DNA of 64,000 nt from Hofstenia miamia (taxonomy: Eukaryota > Xenacoelomorpha > Acoela): assembly GCA_004352715.1 (NCBI GenBank), contig SCFE01000006.1:1790867-1854866 (forward strand), written 5' to 3'. Below the pieces are notes generated by a model that was not told the DNA's origin, made no database searches, and saw only the letters and a list, made by a program, of their open reading frames with translations. Within the stretch, counting starts at the first letter, position 1, and each line of letters begins with the position of its first letter. The translations under genes were made by a program, and so were the position numbers. Positions 50,044-63,439 of the stretch are shown here, piece after piece.

Positions 50044-51949
50044 TGCTGTTTATAGAGAATGTTTTTGTTTTGGTAGCAGCTTAATGCTTACTTATGCATC
50101 AATAATTTCTATTTTATTCCGTATTATAATCTTTTACCAATTCATAATTCTTGTTAGGATAGCTTAAGCTTCATGTCAATTAGCCTATTCATTTGTATAT
50201 TCTTAGTTATCTTTCTGTCTGACAAGATTTCTCTAAAAATATTTTGCTACCTACCGTATTTTTATGATGTTCTGCATGCTAATATTCACTAAATTTTCAA
50301 ATTACACTCAAAGGTTGATCAGTAGATCTATGGTATTTGAATTTATAAATGTAAATTTGAAGATTGCGTCGTCTAGTAGAATCAGAAACTTCTTTTGAGC
50401 TCGATATAAATTGAATAATTTTCTTGTTTTTCAATGATCTAGATTTCATTTTAGATTTTAAGATAAAATGTTATTTGCATAAGGTAAACCTTAATAGTCA
50501 CATGTTGCATTTTCAGGAATTTGTTTACATTATATGCTATAATATTTACCATTGAATAAATTGAAAAATTTCTTCATTAAAATATTAATGTGTGCCTAGT
50601 CGTCCCCTAACTAGCGGTCGATCGGGGCAATTTGGGTTGAGGCGGGCAGTTACCGGCCTGCAGGGAGCTTGGAAAACTTTAAGAAAGGCGTCAAAATTTA
50701 AGATTATTTCTTGCTTTATCTGATAAGATGTGAATATTTTGCTTATAGAATATTCTATTAAACTATAATGTTTGAGAAAATTATATTGTTTCAATAGGCT
50801 ATAATATTGTAATTTAAGAAATAATTGAATTTCTCTTTTAAAAATTTATCATTATTTTTGCATAAAATTGAGTTGTTCTGCTTTAGAATGTGTATTTTAA
50901 CTTCCAAATTTTCATGAAACTAATTAAAAGAAGTTGTTTGTAAAATTGAAAACTTAATGTATCGGATTTCATTTGAAAATTTAAATTTACCTTTGCATTT
51001 CTACTATTGGAAAGGACACTCAAAACGAATTTGAAACATTTTCGTTTGCAAACGCAAATGACTAATTGGAAGGTGAGAAGTTTGACACATTTTTATATGA
51101 ATATTTGTAAGTGTGTGTTTGGGTTGGAGAAATCGTACAAAACTTTTATTTACAGTTGTTGAAGTATTTTTACAGTGCTGAAATTGAATATAGAAAATTG
51201 ACACTCACTATTGTATGCCATCCAATGAAAAAGAGAAGTAGCCACATTTGAATTCACTGCTTCTATATTTTATACTATCTATTTCTACGATTATTTTCGA
51301 AAAATGTACTTTTGTGCTCCAGCGTCGTTTTTAATTATGCACGGGTAAATTTAAGAGATAGCTTTGAAATAGCATTCAAAAAATGTTAAAAGTAATCTCA
51401 GCAACTTGTATTGAGTGTTTGTGACTTCATTGAGAATTGCTAGATTTTTGTCATTTGCGGCCTCAACTATCATCAATGTCTTTTCAGCTTCAATGTACTG
51501 ATTATTGATACTTGATTGTTACAAACAATGACGTCCATCCTATTTGTTGCTTGTGATACTGTTTTGAGTTTTAGCACTTCTTTGGTCAAGAGTTATGAAT
51601 GCGGTGATTTTCGACTGCAACTATTTATAAAATAATTCTTGTTCAATGCTAGTTTACTTTGAATTTGTGCAATTTTACCTTGCGCAGTTATACCTGGAAT
51701 TTATGTTAACATTAGAAAGCCTGAAAATTCGATGCCCTTAAATGCCTGAAGTGATCAGAATTGACCACCCTCAGAAAAACTGTTCAAAATGAAATAAATG
51801 TATAAGAAAACAAAATATGCTTGTTTTGAATTTAATTTTGAATTACATACAGTCATTGCAAAAGCATATGCAATTTTTCACACGTGAAAATTCCAGTTTC
51901 AACATTATCGCTTTTTGAAAACGCCACAAGTTAATTGTCCTTATTGTTG

Positions 51950-52260
51950 AAATGACTTGTTCAACATAAGCCACGTTTCTCTAAAGTTGGTGGAAATTGC
52001 ACATTCCTTGGAGAAATACTGACCGCATTTGTAGGGTTGCATCAAGATACATTTTCTTGGACATGTTTTCTGTAGGAGCTGTTCCGCCCACTGAAGAATG
52101 AAGTGTTTTTGCAAATTTTTTTGTAGCATTTTTTCAAAAGATCCCTGGCATTAATAGAGGCTATTTCACACATATTACCAAATACAGCAAATGTCCAACG
52201 TTTTGCAGCAGCCTTAGTGCTGTAAATTGGCGTCATTTGATCCACAAAGCTGCATTCTTC
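51950..52260 (-). pseudogene. piggyBac-like transposase fragment
   Basis: The minus strand reads DQMTPIYSTKAAAKRW, FAVFGNMCEIASINARDL and LKKCYKK. This matches the piggyBac catalytic-core end (D-x-x-x-x-Y-S/T, R-W, x-x-x-x-A-x-N-A). It ends at a stop at about 52042 and shifts frame afterwards. The rest of the element is not readable. Confidence 0.6.
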
Positions 52261-55200
52261 GTCAACAAAAGGCCTGAAACTTTATAATTCTAGGGAATTA
52301 GAAATTCTTTGTTTTACCTTGAATTTATAAAAGACTGCATGTAATTTACATGACTCACTATTGGTAATGCAGATGTTAGTAATGCATAGGTTGTGAACTA
52401 AGCTCACTTCCGTGCAAGCCCAGGTTCTATCCTACCTTGATTTTCGGTGATAAACTTTAGCTCTTATCGAGTATTAAACTACAGTTTTTGTAGGTTAGGT
52501 TGTCAGCAGAAAATTTATTTCCTAAATAAATTATTGCAATAATTTACTGCAATCAGTACATAAACTATTTCTTTCTTAAAAATGCACAATTTGGCTGCCT
52601 TCGACTTCCGATCAACTGTTTTTTAGAGGTTTCAGATAAAAGCTGTAAACTAAGATGTTGTCAGCCAAAGTCTACTTTGCGTTGAATCGTTTTTTTATTT
52701 TGCAAAAGTGATTGATTGTGATACTTTAAAAATGTCAAAAGTTGAATTTTAACTACCAAATAAAGTTTGTTGCGTCCACGACAGTACACAGTTACTGATG
52801 TAGTGTTACATGTTGTTACCGTATTTTATAAATTTACTTTTGTCAGAAAGTCACTTTTAAGTATTATTTTTGGAATTATAGTGAGTGTTGTAGAAGCAAA
52901 TATGGAGTGGGCCTAAATCTGTATTTGGCAAATTTGGTTAATTTTAAGCACTGATGTGCAGTGACAAAAATTTAATATGAACAGCTCTGGAATCTGATCA
53001 TTATGCTGTAGCTTACAGTAATTAAACCACTCAATTTCTTGAACTCGATCGTTCAAATGCGATAGTTTCAAATTGAAATCAATGTACTTCAAATTTGAAC
53101 GTAGACGTATGTGTCATACTGATATAAATTTAATAATTGAAAATTATTACCAAACATATCAGTGCTGCAATCTTCGGAACCGTATTGAGTTCCGCTTAGC
53201 GTATTTTCAAATTTAGCAGTAAATGATTTAATGCAAATCTACTGTTTCAGTAAGAAGACCAAAGCGCTACATTCAAAATTCATTTGATTGAATTATATAT
53301 ACACTTATCTCAAAGGCAATTTGGCGCATTGATTAAAAGTCCTCAAAACGAACGCCGCTGTCACACTTAAATAAATAAGAAAAACCATCATAAAATATTT
53401 ACAGCATCGACTTTTTATATTTCTTGTCACTGCCTACAGTAAAATCACTATATAATGCTTGCCAATCAATAATCTTCTATTTAATTCAATTCTTTTTAAA
53501 ATTGAAATCTACTCGCATTAATTATGTAAGAAAATCTATGCCAACAATACATTTTCATTGGGAATCAAATTAGAATTGTCTATTTAATGCAGTTTGCTAA
53601 GCAGTTTTACAAATCGATCAACAGAAATTCTTATAATTAGATGTTCCGAAATGCTTTAATGTCGTTTCATTATTTCACCAACTTCGAGCACTTGTCATTT
53701 TATACAGTGCAGTCATGCTCACAAAAATCAGGACATCAAATAGTCGCAATCAATGCATTTATTCTAAGTTCATTTTTAGCATAGCATTCTCAACCCATGA
53801 ACCTGCTTGGTATTTGCACAAAGATTTATTGCACTCCACATAGACACTTGGAAAAATTTCACACATTGATTACATCAACTATTTTGAAATTATTGTTTAT
53901 AAATTCTTAGCGAACTAAAATACTCACTAATAAAAATTAAGATATAGTCTTAATCATGGAAAACACATTTTATTAAGTAATATGCCCCGATCATTATGAT
54001 AGTTTGAATGACATTTGGATTAACAGATATAACTTATGAAAATTACTTACAAAGGAAATTTCGTTAAAATACTAATCATCTGCCACAAATAAACAAAATC
54101 GAAATTTTGAATCAAGTCCTGAAATATATAATAGCATTGCATTTTATTGCCGTAGTTTGTTAAGTATATCCCAGAGTTATAAATGGGCCACGTTTTCTTT
54201 GGCTCTGGCACAAACATGCTCATTGTTCAATATTAGTATCTCTTTGGTCAGAAATTTGGGAAGGTTTGAGAAAACTAAGGTTCTGCAAGATCAGCAAATC
54301 TCATGCGACTTGTTGGGAATAAATATTCTAGTGGAATTGGGATCTTAAATGGCGATATTATGTCACCGATGTCTACTATATTAAAAGATTCAGGCCCTGG
54401 CTCATGATTCCTGAAAGATATCAGGCTCAGCTCAGATTATGAGCTGTCCCGACCAATTTATATAATCCACATAACGTAAATATAGTTTTCGATTTAAAAA
54501 TTCTCAAGATAGTGATTTATATAGAATATCTGCTCAAACGATAGTAAAAAGTCTCGTGCACTTACGATACACGTTTTTATCAAATGCATGATATACAAAG
54601 AAACTTACAGTTTTTAATAGGGACCAGGGTTTTGCGGACGGAGTATTTAAAAAGGTCTAAAGTTTACAAAGAAATGGTTAACGTTACTAAAATTAATTTA
54701 TTAATAGGCAGTTTACTAAATTAGGTTTTTTCCAGTTAAAGACAATATTTTTTCATTTGGATTCTAGCTTTGTAAAATAATTCCAATCCGAACATAACCT
54801 CATTTGTGATCGCTAACCTAATGGCAAATCTGGTAATTACTTGTGATGTAAATATTTTTTGCATTGTTAACATTAGGCGAGATAGATTGCTAAATAACAG
54901 AAACTTAATAAAATATCAGAATAGAGAAAATAGCAAAATTCTTTCTTATGGTACCGAGCAGCAAGAACAAGAGCTATTAATAATATACCAATTTCATAAT
55001 ATTATACCAAAAGTACAGAATAATGTTGATAATTGCTTTCTTTAATCTGTTAAGCAAAATAAAAATTTTATTAGAAGTTGGAAATTGCATTTATATTTAT
55101 ACATAAATATAAAACACGAATGATGATCACATCGAGTTTTGTCGAACTAATATTTCAGCGCGAAATCTGACGGAAGTGGAGTTTACGAAAAGCTGTGAAG

Positions 55201-55344
55201 TCATATCAATAACAATATGGATCGTGTGATATTTAATTCCATTGCAGGATATTGCTAATGTCTCCCGCAATTAGAACTCATTACCCCAAATTCAGCAATA
55301 AAATACTATTAGCAACAAATGTATCCAAAACATAACGTTCTATC

Positions 55345-55736
55345 CAGTAGCGTCACTGTAAATTTGAGGAGGGGGGTTTGGGGAGCGAAATGTCAAAACG
55401 GGTGCCCACATCCAAAATTTTATACATTAAATTATCAGTAACCCCTTTGGTGTATACTAGATAACTTTTTCTAAATATTTTGTACCTGCATAACTTTTGG
55501 GCCTCAAAATCTAAAATTGTTTATTAAAGCTATTTTTTCTAATTTTGATCACAATTTTTTGCTATAATAATATAATTTCTTTGTGATTTTAAAATTTTGG
55601 GGCCTCAAAAGGTTCAAAATTCTATATTTGGGGCTCCAAATTTATTAAAAATTATTTTACTTCTGTTTTTGTGGGATAAAAAATTTTATTGTCATTTGGG
55701 GGCCCGGTGTGGCTGCATCCCTTAGTGACGCTACTG
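55345..55736. mobile_element. hAT-like MITE, 392 bp
   Basis: The ends read CAGTAGCGTCACTGTAA on the left and CAGTAGCGTCACTAAGG on the right (reverse complement). Flanks GTTCTATC and GTTCTATA agree at 7 of 8 positions. G-rich and GGGGCC words are near the ends, and the interior is AT-rich. It belongs to the same family as the 140-bp copy at 46272. Confidence 0.85.
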
Positions 55737-58700
55737 GTTCTATATTAAAAATGTATAGTTGAAATTTGTAGAAAATAGCACATTAGTTTCATTAATTCAA
55801 AACTAAACTAATCATACCTAAAATGCGTGTAGAAGATATATTAGTGTAGGCTAAAAAAATAAGGGCGTTTGCAGGATTTTCTGACAGGGGCACATCTCAG
55901 TAAATCCAGTGAGTGACGGAAAGAAGGTAGAAAGTTTGCGAATTTTGTGAAAATATTGAAAAAACATATTCTAAAATGTATTTCACGATTATAGTTTTTA
56001 AATTTTTTAAATTTTTTGCTGAAAATTGTTTGATTGAGCCAAAGAATATTGACGTTGAAAGCTTGATGGGGGTATATTCCAACATGTCACCCCTTGCGTA
56101 CCCCATTGATAAAGATGGTTTGCTATAAATACACCGACATTTTAACCTTTTGTACTTTTAAAGAAATGTTGAAATATTGTGAACTGTGCTAAACTTATGT
56201 ATTGTTTGCATGCAACTTCATTGATTTTGATGTGAGGCTAACTTACTTAACTCCGGTTTCCAAAAGTCCGTGCCTAAATAAATGAACATGTGCCATAATC
56301 CTTTAACTACACATTTATTCCATGCAGTTTCCTCACGAATCTATTATTGACGAAATTCTATTACAGACTTATCTTTATCATATGCACGAGATATTTTATT
56401 TCCATTACTGAATTCATATGCTTAAATGTTCCATAATTTAAGAAAAGTAAGGAAATCATAAACACAATTGGAGTTTAGAGATGTTCTTGACATAAACATC
56501 TAAGGTTTTAGTTTTAAGTTGAATCAACGAATTTCACAAGAACATTGTGAATTGTTCCTTTATTTAAGTGCGACTTCTGTTATTTTCATAAAATGTTAAA
56601 GCATTTCAGTAGACCTTCAATTTGAGATCGATTTCAACTTGTTCTGCTAACTATAAAAACACGATTTTATTTTTAATTTTATGATGACTTTTAGACATTT
56701 ACTAAAATATGTATATATTGTATATTTAATAATTTTGTCATGCATTTCAAACGTCAAAGCCACTGTGCAGTTGATAGAAATAAATTTATAGTTATTACAT
56801 TCAAATGTTATTAACATACCTATGGAATGATTATTTAAAAATATTGTATAAAAAACTTTGGCAGCAACTGAATATTGTATTGGTTCATGCTCATTTATTT
56901 ACACATAACCAAACAAACAAGGCAGATGGGAAATCTTAAGATAAAATATTCATTATCCGCAAACAATTGCTATGGAGAAATTTCTTTGTTATGTCTGCGC
57001 ATTGTTTTTTCTTTTAACTTGCTTCCCATTAAATATTAATATCCTAAAATCTTCTGCCGCTCTCCGCGATGAGATTAACATAAAACAATTCTGATTTTGG
57101 GGGAAAGCCAATCCGTTAAGTGAATTATGGGTGACAGTCTCCTCATGCTTTGTTAATCAGCACACGTAACTAATTCTAATTTTCGCCCACTTGAATAATA
57201 AGGCTGCTAAATTAGGCACTTTATTCCCTCTTCAATTAGCAATTTAAATATATACAGCGCGGTGGAAATTGAATTAACAGCTAAATAAACGAACTTTAAT
57301 CACAAACTCCTTTAAAAAAGACACTTCCAAATCTTACTTTACTTAGTCTCCAACTGTTGTTGATTGAAGTATGAAAGAAGAAAAACTTCTTTGTTTTGTA
57401 CATATATTATCAGAGTTTAAGGTTATTTATTGCAAACGCAGTCATAGAGATTTTTCGAATAGGATTCACTTTCTACCTTAGTTACAATTTAAATTCTCAT
57501 GAGCTCTTTTTGATAGATTAAATTGAATAGTTAAAACATACTACATATAAAAATTCAAGACTATTTGCTAAAATTTAACTTTTATTGTTAAACGAACAAC
57601 CCAATGCACTAAAATTTTTTGTCAACAAGTACAATGATGGTCTTGGATTGGACTTGCGCAGCGGGTTGTTAGTTATGGGGTGGATACGGGTTTAAGTGCT
57701 ATTGGGCAGCAGGTGGCCAGGGACTCAACAGAATTCGATTTCATTTTTATACGTCTTTGGCACCCAACTAAGATATACTTTTACTCAGTTTTACGTTTAG
57801 GTCAATTTAATTATTAAAACATCTAAATTATGTTCTAGAGAAAAAAATAACCCTTTTGACCAGTTATCAAAATAGTTAATTACAATTTATTGATAACTAT
57901 GAGAACCCACTTCTGCTCTTATTTATTATTAGGTGGATATTACATCTATAATCTTAAGTGAGATTACTTAATCAAAATTGCAATTTTTGGATATTTATTA
58001 AGATATTTAAGCATGTAAAGCCAATCTTTAGTTGATAGGAATATATCAGAATATATGAAATGCAAAAAATTGTTATTGCAACAAGAAATTTGACTTTACT
58101 TCTATCATGCGGACATAAATTGTTTATTGCTTCTGCTAAATTTAACATGACCCTTGAAATGTGCATAGGTTTGCCTTAAAATCTCAAAGTTTGTGCATTT
58201 AAAACCACATTTTTTTCAAATGAGTAGACACAATTGATATATTTTAAATTTTCCCTCTATTCGTCTAGTTGTGGATATCACATACTGCAGGGCTGAAGGT
58301 GTTTCGGTTTCGATTTCCTCGGTATATCAAAACATCATTGCAGATGTCAACGTGGCTTGGGTACCTTTGAGTTGGCAGATATACCACAATCCCATTGACC
58401 GCTTAACTCCTCAAAGAATTTTAGACATCTAACCAAAATTAACTTCATTATTTAAAAATGCTGAAAATTGAGTTTCTACAAATCATATCATTATTGAAAA
58501 ATATTCCTAAAATTTGATGAAGACTTTCACCATTGCATTGCACATTGTACATGAAATATAAATTTTAATTTTAAATGTTCTGATAATGGATAGCTTATCG
58601 AACAGTTTGAGGTCCGAATATGTATCTTTACTCCCTGCTGACGATCTCTAGCCGAAATGTGAACAGATTTATGCTTAAATTCTTAATAGTAAACAAATAT

Positions 58701-59277
58701 AAACATTACATGTCTTTGTTTATTAAAGTATCTCCAAAACTATGCCTGCCAAATGTGTCAACCTGCTAGACCATGTGCAATCAGTCGTATTGTTCCCAAT
58801 TGATATTAAGTCAAATTTATTTATTCATTTGTGACAAAAAATATCCTCTATTCAATATTAATAATGTAGAATACAAATCGTTACAACTGTAACATGATTC
58901 TATAAGCTAATGATTTACGTCAAGCATTAGGTGACAAGAACTAATGATAATTTCAGCTAATCATTATGTAAGTGTTTATTTAAATAATAAATACTGTAGA
59001 GATTTTTTCTTCTAGCGAAATGTTGCTTTATGCATTTGGGCAATTTAATTACCTCTTTTAATAAAACTAATTTTTATAATTGTTTGACCTGAATATTTTC
59101 TTTACTGATTTTATCCTGCGATTTTCTTCTAATATATTGAAAAATGATACCAAATTTTAGGTTATTCACACAGAGAACGCTTATTTATAAGAAACTAAAA
59201 TTCAGAATAGTTTTATAAGATTTTCTAAAAATGCTTAAAATAATTGCTTACTATACAAATATTTCATTAAATTTTTT

Positions 59278-62200
59278 TTACAAAATTACAAATTCTAAAT
59301 ACAATACTAACATTGAACATAAAGAAAGTCTTAAAATACATGATGCGCTTGTGATATAAATTAAATATGACAAATGTGAAAGATCATAGTCAAATACTAC
59401 CGTCGAAGTAGAGGCTGTAACTGTCCAGTCACTTATACTCTTATTTTCAGTTAATTTATCATTTTTTACCCATCTAGTAGGCACGTTTAAAGGCTTAAGT
59501 TTGTGAAGTGATTCCTCGCCGTAAATAATCTGAAGAAGAATTGTTTGTTGTTCTGAAGAGAATTTTTCAAAGTGGCTTCGTGGTATACTTCGAATTTGAT
59601 CAATAGTCAAAGATGCTAAAAATGAATGAGAAAGCTGATGAAAGCTATCGACAGTCATATATTTAAAAACCACCGGATAAATCCACACAATTTGTTTTTC
59701 TGTGAAGCGATTAAAACTACTTATATCTAATCCATTTAAACTCAATCCAGCTGCTAGCATTTCTGCTGGACCAAAATCGATTAACTTTTTTTTAATTGAC
59801 TGTTCATACTTCCTTAAGAATACACGTAATTTCCTTTTTGAGCAGAATCTAATCTGGTTTGTATATAGCCCAGAATTGTGAATAATGTCTATTGGTATGT
59901 TTGCCAATTGTTCTTCACTGGCACCGCAAATGAAGCTTGATAAGGACGTCAAATGTATGAAATTCATTTTATTAAATTGAACCTTGTTTTCCTGAATAAA
60001 CCTTCCGAAAATATAGAAAATTTGGGATTCAGACCAATCATCATACATACCTAGTTTGCTGACAAGATCGTAATTCTGAACATCAAAATTCGGGAGTGCT
60101 TCCAGTGTCCATACTCTCCCAATTCTTTCTTGTTGAGTAGGTGGTAGTCTTGCTAAATTGCAATTGTCTTTTTTATAGCACCAATGCTGCACAAGAGATT
60201 TCTTAAGAAATTTTAGCTTCTCATCCGAAAACGTTTGCTCATAACTTAAATGTTCTATGCATCGTTCAAATTGACATAACGAAAATGAAGGAAGCAAATT
60301 ATCGTCTGCAAAATTTAGCAATTTCAGAGAGTGACGTAATTGAGAACATGATGCTTCACCTGGTCTTGTATTGCAGAATAACTTTTGATTTACCTTAAAT
60401 TTAGCGAATTGCCTCAGTACGTTGTTCATGATGACCTTAAGACAAACTTCAGGTTTTCTGTCTTTGTAAGGGGTCAATATAGGATAACTATAATGATCTT
60501 CATATTGAGATACTAAGTAAAATAGTGCGTCGAGTACCTTTGTATCATTGATGTGGTCATGAATCAATAAATTCAACTGTTCGGCTGTGAAAACATAGCA
60601 GACATCACTTCCTAATGTTTGAAAGATATTTGTTACACCTATTGATTCAATTAACTCCGACTTTACAATCTTGTTATAGAGAATCACTCCTTGAAGCGCA
60701 TTCAGTTTACAATTACTGAATTTGTAAAACATTTTAACGAATATTGAATTGTCAATTTTTTCGAAATCTTCCTCTTGAATATCACATATTAAAGTTCCCA
60801 AAACATTCAGATCCCACTCTGTAGGCTTGTGCTTTTTTGTACAATTTTGTATAAATATATGTGTAAGCATGCCTTTTTTTAGAGAAGGTATGCCTGAATT
60901 ATCTTCTTCTCCAATCTTGCCGAATATATCTTGGCAAGTGTTCTTTACCCGATTACTTTCGTCTTCTGACAAATACTGACCATTTACAAAGTATTTTTCA
61001 TAAAATGATAAGGGAAACTCCCTCAAAATTTTACCATTTAATGCTATCAAGATTTCTTGGGATAAACATTCAAACGAATCACAGTAGGAATGCTGTTTAA
61101 GAATAAGGTTCCGAAAGGATATTGCTTGATCTCTTGAAGAATTCTCAAAGTTTATAGCCACATCTATTACATCATCAAGAGTGGCTATTCGCTTAATGTC
61201 CATGCTAGAGAATCCTTTGCTTAGAGATCCAGAATTTAGAAAAATCTTTTTACTTAGATTATCATGAGTGCCATTCTTTGATAGAATATTATCGATTATT
61301 GCCCTTCTAATGACATGCGGAATTTCCAATTTAAGTATATTTGTTGATAAAACATCATGGCTATAGCCATTAACGTTGGAATACTGGAGTTCAAACCAAG
61401 TTAAGATATCTTTCTCTTGCAAAATACGAATATCTAGCATTGACATGAGATCCAATCCAAAAAACTTTTTGTGGAAGCCATGCACATTTTTCAAAACATC
61501 ATGAAGAAACACAGATTTTTGAGATGGAAGGAAAGGTGGAGGAGTTTTAGTTAGAAATTTCTTATATAAATTTTTTAGATCTGAAGTCATGAGTTCTTTA
61601 GTGCGAAAACCTCGTTTAAATGATATATCCTCTTCATCTTTTGGAGCTTTTAACAAGTTCTTCAGATTTACAATTTGAAAAAAAGATAAATGTTGTGTAT
61701 ATTTTGAGGTCAACTGTAAGTTTTCGATTTTGGATTTTCTTTTGTTTATTTCCTCCGTTGAAAACAGAAATGATAATAAAAGAATGGCTTCATTGTTCAC
61801 GGATTTGCTATTCATAAGAACACCACTTTCCAATTCTTCGAAGATGAGAAAACTTTCTGAAGTTGCAACCAATCTCTGAATAATCCCTCTTTTATGGCGT
61901 TGTGATCTGGCGTACATTCTAAATTCATTAACAGACAAATATCGGTTCAATAATCCAAATGTGTCAAAAAGTTCATGTTCTTTTTTAATGCCTAAGTTTG
62001 TAAGAAGTTTACTAACTAAGGCAATGCTCGTTGGAGCGTAAATTGGTAGCGCCTTTCCACCCTGCGTGTTAACCACATTGCACATTTTTTTAAGGTCGAA
62101 TGTTGGAGTTCCAGAAGTCGACCAATCTCTTGATCGTTTTTCTCCTAACCTAATAACGTCATTGGGCGATATACAGTAAGAGGTTTTAACAATTTTATAA

Positions 62201-62610
62201 AAGATAAACGTATCCATCCTTAATTTTGGAAATACATTATTGAACAATTGATATGTAAGTAATCCACACAAAACAGAATGCTTTTTAAAAAAATCGTCTT
62301 CCAGACTATCTAATATTAGTAGTAGATGATATCTCTTTCTAACACCATATATTAAATGCGGAACAATTCCAGTCATAAGCTCCTTTATGCTTTCAAAGTC
62401 TTTAGTTGGCCAATTTTCAATCGGACCTATTTTTGATTGCAGAACAAGAGTTTGAAGTTGAGTAGGAAGACTGCATTCTGTTAAATTTTCTAAACCTATG
62501 TTTTTCAACTGGCGAGTACGTTCCAGATAACTGCTTGATTGATGCAACCACTGACAAGAGGAGTCTATTGATGGGAAAATTATGAGTAAGACCAAAAGAA
62601 AGACCACCAT
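59278..62610 (-). CDS. Secreted or GPI-anchored protein resembling the mesothelin/stereocilin/otoancorin superfamily, single exon
   Basis: One uninterrupted 1110-residue frame starts at ATG 62608-62610, five bases after a TTTATTTTAG acceptor. Residues 1-18 form a signal peptide (MVVFLLVLLIIFPSIDSS). The C-terminus (about 1079-1110) is hydrophobic with no cytosolic tail, which suggests GPI anchoring. In between are degenerate helical repeats of the form L-G-x-L-I/L-C-x-h-x-x-x-D/Q-h-x-x-I: VLGTLICDIQEEDFEKI (603-619), SLSSFICGASEEQLANI (889-905), and SFLASLTIDQIRSIP with FEKFSSEQQ near 996-1021. A possible furin site RHKR occurs at 238-241; mesothelin precursors are furin-cleaved. The repeats suggest the mesothelin/stereocilin/otoancorin fold, but I have not aligned them. 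No enzyme motif is visible. Confidence 0.6.
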   Translation of the reverse strand: MVVFLLVLLIIFPSIDSSCQWLHQSSSYLERTRQLKNIGLENLTECSLPTQLQTLVLQSKIGPIENWPTKDFESIKELMTGIVPHLIYGVRKRYHLLLILDSLEDDFFKKHSVLCGLLTYQLFNNVFPKLRMDTFIFYKIVKTSYCISPNDVIRLGEKRSRDWSTSGTPTFDLKKMCNVVNTQGGKALPIYAPTSIALVSKLLTNLGIKKEHELFDTFGLLNRYLSVNEFRMYARSQRHKRGIIQRLVATSESFLIFEELESGVLMNSKSVNNEAILLLSFLFSTEEINKRKSKIENLQLTSKYTQHLSFFQIVNLKNLLKAPKDEEDISFKRGFRTKELMTSDLKNLYKKFLTKTPPPFLPSQKSVFLHDVLKNVHGFHKKFFGLDLMSMLDIRILQEKDILTWFELQYSNVNGYSHDVLSTNILKLEIPHVIRRAIIDNILSKNGTHDNLSKKIFLNSGSLSKGFSSMDIKRIATLDDVIDVAINFENSSRDQAISFRNLILKQHSYCDSFECLSQEILIALNGKILREFPLSFYEKYFVNGQYLSEDESNRVKNTCQDIFGKIGEEDNSGIPSLKKGMLTHIFIQNCTKKHKPTEWDLNVLGTLICDIQEEDFEKIDNSIFVKMFYKFSNCKLNALQGVILYNKIVKSELIESIGVTNIFQTLGSDVCYVFTAEQLNLLIHDHINDTKVLDALFYLVSQYEDHYSYPILTPYKDRKPEVCLKVIMNNVLRQFAKFKVNQKLFCNTRPGEASCSQLRHSLKLLNFADDNLLPSFSLCQFERCIEHLSYEQTFSDEKLKFLKKSLVQHWCYKKDNCNLARLPPTQQERIGRVWTLEALPNFDVQNYDLVSKLGMYDDWSESQIFYIFGRFIQENKVQFNKMNFIHLTSLSSFICGASEEQLANIPIDIIHNSGLYTNQIRFCSKRKLRVFLRKYEQSIKKKLIDFGPAEMLAAGLSLNGLDISSFNRFTEKQIVWIYPVVFKYMTVDSFHQLSHSFLASLTIDQIRSIPRSHFEKFSSEQQTILLQIIYGEESLHKLKPLNVPTRWVKNDKLTENKSISDWTVTASTSTVVFDYDLSHLSYLIYITSASCILRLSLCSMLVLYLEFVIL

Positions 62611-63109
62611 CTTTTCTAAAATAAAACATGCATAATTTCATAGATTCATTCATATATTATTAAATTTACAATAATGATTCTAATATCACATTCCAATAAT
62701 AAAAATTATTTCTTATATTAGTTTTAAATAATTCGTGCAAAAGTTTTTTCAAAGATTTTCAGTCCTATTTAATTAGATACTAATAAAACTTTACATAATG
62801 CTTAACGAAATTTAGTAAATATTTTATTTTTGCTAACGCATTAAAGAACATCTTAACGGGCACCTTGAAACAGAAATATTCAATCACCATCATGAATTAA
62901 AGAAAGAAAATTTTGAAATAGCCATGAAAACAACACACAAGCTCTGTGAGGCTCTATTAATTAAACAACATAATAAAGAAAACATCATGAATAAACAATG
63001 TAATTTAGGCAAGAATGAGATTAAATTATTTTAGTGTATGCAATATCATTAAATTATAAAGTGTAGTATATTGTAAACTTTTATTACCGCAAAAATATTG
63101 TTAACTGAC

Positions 63110-63140
63110 GATGACTATAATATAGTCGAAACGTTTTGTA
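63110..63140. repeat. Short hairpin with GACTATAATATAGTC core
   Basis: A perfect 15-base palindrome-like hairpin is followed by GAAACGTTTTG. Similar hairpin-plus-GAAACG words are common in the 3' regions of animal retroelements, but I see no coding remnant attached here. Confidence 0.35.
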
Positions 63141-63439
63141 TTAATGTCAATTAATATAATTATATATATTTGCCTTCGCATTTTAGCAGTTTTGCAAATA
63201 AATGTGTGTGACTCATACTTTAAATTTTTCTTGTATGGATTTTTTTCATTTGGATATACTCTGTCTGACAAAAAGTGAAATCAATGAAGAAGATTCATCA
63301 TTTGAATTATTAATTATGGTGACTGAAATATGAGCCTACAAACAAAAATATGACTTTTAGTTCTCAAATTATGACTTTATCTATGATCTTATAAAAAACG
63401 ATTAAATTTTCTTGTTAGAATTATTGCAATAAAACAGAA

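Larger units (their letters stand above)
44365..59277. other. Long gene-free stretch
   Basis: No exon with domain or splice support was found in about 15 kb. It contains the hAT-like elements at 46272, 49234 and 55345 and a piggyBac remnant at 51950-52260. A GC-rich island (50590-50670, about 80 bases) and GC-rich words near 57640-57720 and 58290-58330 look like further transposon ends without visible partners. The remainder is AT-rich and featureless to me. Confidence 0.5.

Noticed and set aside
52395-52475. Possible tRNA or tRNA-derived SINE (AGGTTCTATCC resembles a B box)
   Set aside because: No matching A box, acceptor stem or cloverleaf could be formed by eye.
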